Shown piece after piece: positions 8,501 to 11,351 of a stretch of 11,351 bases of DNA (position 1 is the stretch's first letter; the number at the start of each line of letters is the position of its first letter). The notes beneath the pieces were generated by a model. The model made no database searches, had not been told where the DNA came from, and saw nothing but the letters and a program-made list of their open reading frames with translations. A program made the translations under genes and the position numbers. Source of the stretch: an uncultured Aquimonas sp. (GTDB lineage: Bacteria; Pseudomonadota; Gammaproteobacteria; Xanthomonadales; Xanthomonadaceae); the NCBI GenBank assembly GCA_946481615.1, contig CAMLOR010000094.1, forward strand, positions 1 to 11,351, written 5' to 3'.

Positions 8501-8761
8501 CAGGTTGATGCTGAAGACGCCATTGACGACCGGATACGCCGGTTCGCTGATCGTGGCGCCGATCTGGTTGCCGCCGGTGGGCGCATCCCAGAGCGAGAAG
8601 GTCAGGTCGTAGGCGCCGTCGGCGACGATGCCGTTGTCTTCCAGGCGGCCCTGGTACATGAAATCGGGCAGCTGCGCGGCCTTCTGCTGCGCATCGGCGC
8701 TCTGCATCCCCAGCAGGCCCAGGGCCAGCGAGAGCGACGCGAAAAGATTCTGGTGCTTCAT
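5579..8761 (-). CDS. Large secreted collagen-like protein
   Basis: A 1060-residue protein. Residues 1-24 are a signal peptide (hydrophobic [11 protein letters not shown] cleavage site). Residues about 25-128 are a globular beta-rich domain with [20 protein letters not shown], a type often found at the head of bacterial repeat proteins. Residues 129-940 are a collagen region: I count 270 Gly-X-Y triplets plus one Gly-Thr dipeptide (177-178) that breaks the register. Residues 941-1060 are a non-repetitive C-terminal domain with a Cys1014-Cys1023 pair, perhaps a trimerisation or tip domain. Helix-favouring GPT and GPQ triplets are common; GDV and GDA supply negative charge, and Lys occurs only twice in the region. 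Collagen-like proteins of bacteria form triple helices and usually act outside the cell. The ATG at 8761 has a good RBS. The gene is 15 bp downstream of a small secreted-protein gene and ends at a strong terminator. No sortase or membrane anchor is seen, so how it attaches is unknown. Confidence 0.93.
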   Translation of the reverse strand: MKHQNLFASLSLALGLLGMQSADAQQKAAQLPDFMYQGRLEDNGIVADGAYDLTFSLWDAPTGGNQIGATISEPAYPVVNGVFSINLAFPGAFTGTQMYLQVTVDGVALPRQPVSTTPVAQYALNAPAGAAGATGATGATGATGATGTKGATGPAGATGATGVAGPTGTAGATGATGTGATGATGATGAKGATGATGATGIQGATGATGATGIQGATGATGAQGATGAQGDAGPAGPTGATGLQGDVGPLGPTGATGLQGDAGPMGPTGATGLQGDAGPIGPAGATGLPGDVGPMGPTGATGLQGDAGPTGPTGATGLQGDVGPMGPTGATGLQGDVGPIGPTGATGLQGDVGPMGPTGLQGDVGPMGPTGATGLQGDVGPIGPAGATGLQGDIGPMGPTGATGLQGDVGPLGPTGATGLQGDIGPMGPTGATGLQGDVGPMGPTGATGLQGDVGPMGPTGATGLQGDVGPIGPTGATGLQGDVGQMGPTGATGLQGDVGPTGPQGIQGIAGPTGAQGDVGPIGPEGDVGPTGATGTQGDVGPTGPQGIQGVAGPTGAQGDVGPAGAQGDVGPTGPQGIQGVPGPTGVQGDAGPTGPQGDVGPTGATGVQGEVGPTGPQGIQGDVGPAGPEGDVGPTGATGTQGDAGPTGPQGIQGVAGPTGVQGDIGPTGPQGDVGPTGATGAQGDVGPTGPQGIQGVAGPTGAQGDIGPTGPQGDVGPTGATGTQGDVGPTGPQGIQGVAGPTGAQGDVGPTGPQGIQGVAGPTGVQGDIGPTGPQGDVGPTGATGAQGDVGPTGPQGIQGVAGPTGVQGDVGPTGSQGDAGPTGPQGIQGVAGPTGATGTQGDVGPTGPQGIQGVAGPTGAQGDVGPTGPQGDVGPTGATGLQGDVGPTGPQGIQGVVGPTGLQGDVGPTGPQGLQGVAGPTGATGATGATGATGTTLTPFYGSSYFNLETAAVRYVGIGESGASHNKVSVPLAVGGTLGNLRVKLDNNPGNNNNYVLVVMVNGTSSGITCTVEDFATTCSNTASTAAVAAGSTISLQATPNSNPTAVSLTWSVTVQ
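5987..7273 (-). repeat. Collagen zone with 126-bp composite repeat
   Basis: This encodes residues 497-925, the C-terminal half of the collagen region. The basic modules are [12 protein letters not shown] (12 residues), [19 protein letters not shown] plus xQ (21 residues) and GDxGPTGPQ (9 residues). Together they make a 42-residue, 126-bp composite that recurs, with some composites missing or duplicating a module. The GPQGIQG or GPQGLQG core occurs about 13 times. The varied module order suggests unequal recombination. All changes keep the triplet frame. Confidence 0.85.
7274..8074 (-). repeat. Collagen zone with 18 tandem 45-bp repeats
   Basis: This encodes residues 230-496: 18 tandem copies of a five-triplet unit, consensus [15 protein letters not shown]. 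Copy 9 (7679-7714) lacks one GAT triplet, and one copy near 7300 has GQM in place of GPM. Variation is concentrated at the residues after GD (V, A, I) and GP (M, I, L, T, A). Adjacent copies at 7361-7405 and 7406-7450 differ at a single base, a sign of recent duplication. Confidence 0.88.
8075..8377 (-). repeat. Collagen zone of GAT triplets
   Basis: This encodes residues 129-229, the N-terminal part of the collagen region. Most triplets are Gly-Ala-Thr, interrupted by [21 protein letters not shown] and GAQ. It holds the only two Lys of the collagen region and the Gly-Thr register break at 8228-8233. Pro is nearly absent, unlike the two later zones, so this section should have a less stable helix or rely on Thr. 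Confidence 0.85.
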
Positions 8762-8768
8762 TCTCTGG

Positions 8769-8774
8769 TCCCCT
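8769..8774 (-). promoter_or_regulatory. Ribosome binding site of the collagen-like gene
   Basis: AGGGGA on the minus strand lies 7 bases before the ATG at 8761 and 2 bases after the stop codon of the upstream gene. The position supports this start and suggests that ribosomes finishing the small gene can reinitiate on the large one. Confidence 0.65.
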
Positions 8775-8776
8775 GA

Positions 8777-9079
8777 TTAATCTTCGAAGCCGTCTTGGAA
8801 GATGCGGCCACCGACGGGCCCGCCCTGGATTTGATCGCCGATCGTCGCGGGAAACCCGCTGGTCAGCCGGTACTGCGTGGTCGACGTGGTGCCCATGGCG
8901 GGCTCGCCGATCGTGGAAATCAGCCGGAAGCGACCGGCCTCGGCGACCTGGCCGCCGCCGGCGACGGTGCCGTTGCGCACCGCGAAGCCGCCGCCCGCCG
9001 TGGCGGCGGTGGCCAGCAGCAGCGCGCTCCCGGCCAGCGCCAGACGCAGCGGCGTCGCTCGTGAGGTGTTGCGCGTCAT
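8777..9079 (-). CDS. Small secreted protein with IFQDGFED C-terminus
   Basis: A 100-residue protein. The ATG at 9079 is chosen because it has an AAGGGGG RBS and begins a signal peptide: basic start, LRLALAGSALLLATA core, ATA cleavage site near residue 28. The frame is open upstream to 9247, but that extension crosses the promoter region. The mature part of about 72 residues has GTVAGGGQVAEAGRFRLIST followed by IGEPAMGTTSTTQYRLTSGF. This resembles a single copy of a module seen in many secreted bacterial proteins, in which GGG, GTIGQP-like and Y-L-SGGF-like stretches recur. It ends in GGRIFQDGFED; endings of the type IFxDGFE are, as I recall, frequent in secreted proteins of Lysobacterales and may be a sorting signal (inference). 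It is the first gene of an operon with the collagen-like gene, 15 bp apart, so the two products probably act together. Function unknown. Confidence 0.8.
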   Translation of the reverse strand: MTRNTSRATPLRLALAGSALLLATAATAGGGFAVRNGTVAGGGQVAEAGRFRLISTIGEPAMGTTSTTQYRLTSGFPATIGDQIQGGPVGGRIFQDGFED

Positions 9080-9084
9080 CCCGT

Positions 9085-9091
9085 CCCCCTT
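9085..9091 (-). promoter_or_regulatory. Ribosome binding site of the small secreted-protein gene
   Basis: AAGGGGG on the minus strand lies 5 bases before the ATG at 9079. It decides the start in favour of the short 100-residue form over the longer open frame. Confidence 0.6.
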
Positions 9092-9116
9092 CCCCGCCCA
9101 AACTGCGGTGCGGCGC

Positions 9117-9145
9117 ACATTAGGCCTACGACGGAACAAAATCAC
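9117..9145 (-). promoter_or_regulatory. Weak candidate promoter of the collagen-like operon
   Basis: On the minus strand, GTGATT (9145-9140) is separated by 17 bp from TAATGT (9122-9117). Each hexamer matches the sigma-70 consensus at only 3 of 6 places, including the important first, second and last positions of the -10. Spacing and distance to the start codon (about 35 bases of leader) are right, but the match is poor. Confidence 0.25.
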
Positions 9146-9158
9146 CCCCATTTGGGGG
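9145..9158 (-). promoter_or_regulatory. 14-bp dyad, possible operator
   Basis: CCCCCA at 9145-9150 and TGGGGG at 9153-9158 are perfect inverted repeats around TT. The symmetry can be extended imperfectly to ATC on the left and GAT on the right. The dyad abuts the candidate -35 of the collagen-like operon and lies about 90 bp before the kbl start, so a regulator bound here could affect either gene. No known regulator consensus was recognised. Strand is arbitrary. Confidence 0.3.
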
Positions 9159-9245
9159 GCGATTCGGTCACAGGTTGTCAAACAGGTGGGGTTGAAATGA
9201 TTGTTCACGGATAATCCGGGGATTCCCTCCTGGAAACCCGCCGCC

Positions 9246-10424
<1,179 letters not shown>

Positions 10425-10445
<21 letters not shown>

Positions 10446-11144
10446 GATTTCCGCTGCGTCGAGGTCGCGCCACGCACCCTTGGCCAGCTCGCCCAGCGCG
10501 ATCGGGCCGATCGCCACGCGCACGAGGCGCAGCACCTCGATTCCGTTCGCGGCCAGCAACCGGCGGATCTGCCGGTTGCGGCCCTCGTCGAGCACGATCT
10601 CGAGCCAGGCGTTCTTCGCGCCGGCGCGCAACAGCGCTGCGCGGTGCGCGGCGTTCTCGCCGCGGTGCAGGCGCTCCATCGCCTCCGCATCCGGGATCGT
10701 GTCGATCTGCACGTGATAGGTCTTGAGCAGGCCATGCACGGGCTCGGTGACGCGCGCCGCCCATTCGGGATCGTTGCTGAAAAGCAGCAGCCCCTCGCTG
10801 GCGCGATCGAGGCGGCCGACCGGCGCCAACCACGGCAGGTTCGCGCCGTCGAAGCAGCGGTACACCGTGTCGCGGCCGCTCTCGTCGCGCGCGGTGGTGA
10901 CGAGGCCGCGTGGCTTGTTGAGTGCGAGGTAGCGGCGAGGCGCGGCGGCCAATGGTGCGCCGTCCAGCGTGACGCGATCCTGGCCTTCGCACACGGGATG
11001 TTCGGGATCGCGCACGACACGCCCGTTCACGGCGACGCGCCCTGCGGCCACGTGTGCGGCCGCCTGCGTGCGCGAGCAGATGCCGGCCTTCGAGAGCACG
11101 CGCGCGACCCCGACGCGGCGCGCGCGCGGCGCCGTCGGCTTCAT
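10425..11144 (-). CDS. RsuA/RluB-family rRNA pseudouridine synthase
   Basis: A 239-residue enzyme that isomerises a specific uridine of ribosomal RNA. Residues about 13-60 are an S4 RNA-binding domain ([20 protein letters not shown], then [10 protein letters not shown]). The catalytic domain follows, with [13 protein letters not shown] (72-84) and [13 protein letters not shown] (110-122), in which Asp113 is the catalytic aspartate. [13 protein letters not shown] and GAWRDL are the other family signatures. Length and presence of S4 fit RsuA or a short RluB rather than RluE, which lacks S4, or RluF, which is longer. The target uridine cannot be assigned from sequence alone. The end overlaps kbl by 21 bp, tail to tail. 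No clear RBS is seen; a 16-bp palindrome lies 15 bp before the ATG. The gene is 43 bp downstream of another leftward gene and may share its transcript. Confidence 0.92.
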
Positions 11145-11158
11145 CGCAGCGACATCGT

Positions 11159-11174
11159 GGTTTCGCGCGAAACC
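11159..11174. promoter_or_regulatory. 16-bp perfect palindrome, parS-like in form
   Basis: GGTTTCGCGCGAAACC is a perfect palindrome in the gap before the pseudouridine synthase gene. It matches 12 of 16 positions of the common bacterial parS sequence TGTTTCACGTGAAACA, differing at the two ends and at the two positions that flank the central CG. It could be an operator, a weak ParB site or chance in GC-rich DNA. A second overlapping inverted repeat (TCGCGCG at 11163-11169 with CGCGCGA at 11175-11181) shares part of it. Confidence 0.35.
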
Positions 11175-11187
11175 CGCGCGAGCGCGG

Positions 11188-11351
11188 CTATTCGCCGACC
11201 GTCTGCGCGGCCGGCGCCGCGGTGGCCGTGGCGCCCGCCGCCGGCTTGCCCTTGGCCACGCGCACGCCGCGGCTTTTCATCCAGGCGTCGAACTGTTCGG
11301 CGGTGAACTTGGTGCCCTTGTCCATGTTGTAGCGCCAGGGCGTGTTGTCGA
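11188..11351 (-). CDS. C-terminal end of an unrecognised protein (partial)
   Basis: Reading leftward from the right edge, 54 codons are open to TAG at 11190-11188, so the 5' part of the gene is outside the window. The visible end has NTPWRYNMDKGTKFTAEQFD, then AWMKSRGVRVAKGK, and a low-complexity Ala/Pro/Thr tail ending in QTVGE. The folded part looks like a small helix-rich domain and the tail is probably disordered. I do not recognise the family. Codon use and sensible protein character support a real gene. It lies 43 bp upstream of the pseudouridine synthase gene on the same strand. Confidence 0.6.
   Translation of the reverse strand, partial: DNTPWRYNMDKGTKFTAEQFDAWMKSRGVRVAKGKPAAGATATAAPAAQTVGE

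Noticed and set aside
5579..8761. Prophage tail fibre with collagen repeats
   Set aside because: A signal peptide is present and there is no other phage gene in the window.
5855..8776. 973-codon open frame on the plus strand across the collagen gene, plus further long open frames there
   Set aside because: The repeats on the other strand lack stops in several frames because the DNA is periodic and GC-rich. The translation is Arg/Thr/Ala low complexity with no RBS or domain. The minus-strand frame has a signal peptide, exact Gly-X-Y pattern and folded end domains.
9176..9181. Perfect TTGACA -35 box on the minus strand
   Set aside because: At 16-18 bp spacing the -10 position falls in a run of C, so no promoter can be built on it.
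160..9245. Transposon or genomic island ends flanking the block between tdh and kbl
   Set aside because: No transposase, integrase, terminal inverted repeat, target duplication or tRNA was seen.

Overview
This is a GC-rich proteobacterial window. The threonine-catabolism genes, many short secreted proteins and the sequence style suggest Lysobacterales (Xanthomonadales), perhaps near Dokdonella or Tahibacter. That placement is a judgement from family resemblance, not from a search.

Layout. The left edge (1-159, +) is the 3' end of tdh, threonine dehydrogenase. The right part (9246-10445, +) is kbl, the enzyme of the next step in threonine breakdown. About 9 kb of unrelated genes lies between them. 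These are: a secreted right-handed beta-helix protein (228-1211, -) with a hairpin terminator and a recognisable promoter; a rightward group of an unrecognised exported protein (1313-2698), a membrane-anchored protein with a long Pro/Ala linker (2787-4382) and a family 2 glycosyltransferase with a TPR-like tail (4382-5476); and a leftward two-gene operon encoding a small secreted protein (8777-9079) and a 1060-residue collagen-like protein (5579-8761), ending at a strong terminator. To the right of kbl, and overlapping its stop codon, is a leftward RsuA/RluB-type pseudouridine synthase (10425-11144), preceded by the 3' end of an unrecognised gene (11188 to the right edge).

The most interesting part is the collagen-like operon. 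Its protein has 270 Gly-X-Y triplets plus one Gly-Thr break. The triplets form three repeat zones: GAT triplets, a 45-bp unit repeated 18 times, and a 126-bp composite unit. The helix is rich in Thr and Asp and almost free of Lys and Arg. A glycosyltransferase gene converges on it, so a glycosylated surface or extracellular fibre is a reasonable hypothesis. The beta-helix protein and the two operon products all carry signal peptides, so the inserted block looks like an envelope or extracellular module placed between two housekeeping genes.

I saw no tRNA, rRNA, CRISPR array, transposase or phage gene. No stretch over 300 bases lacks a gene.
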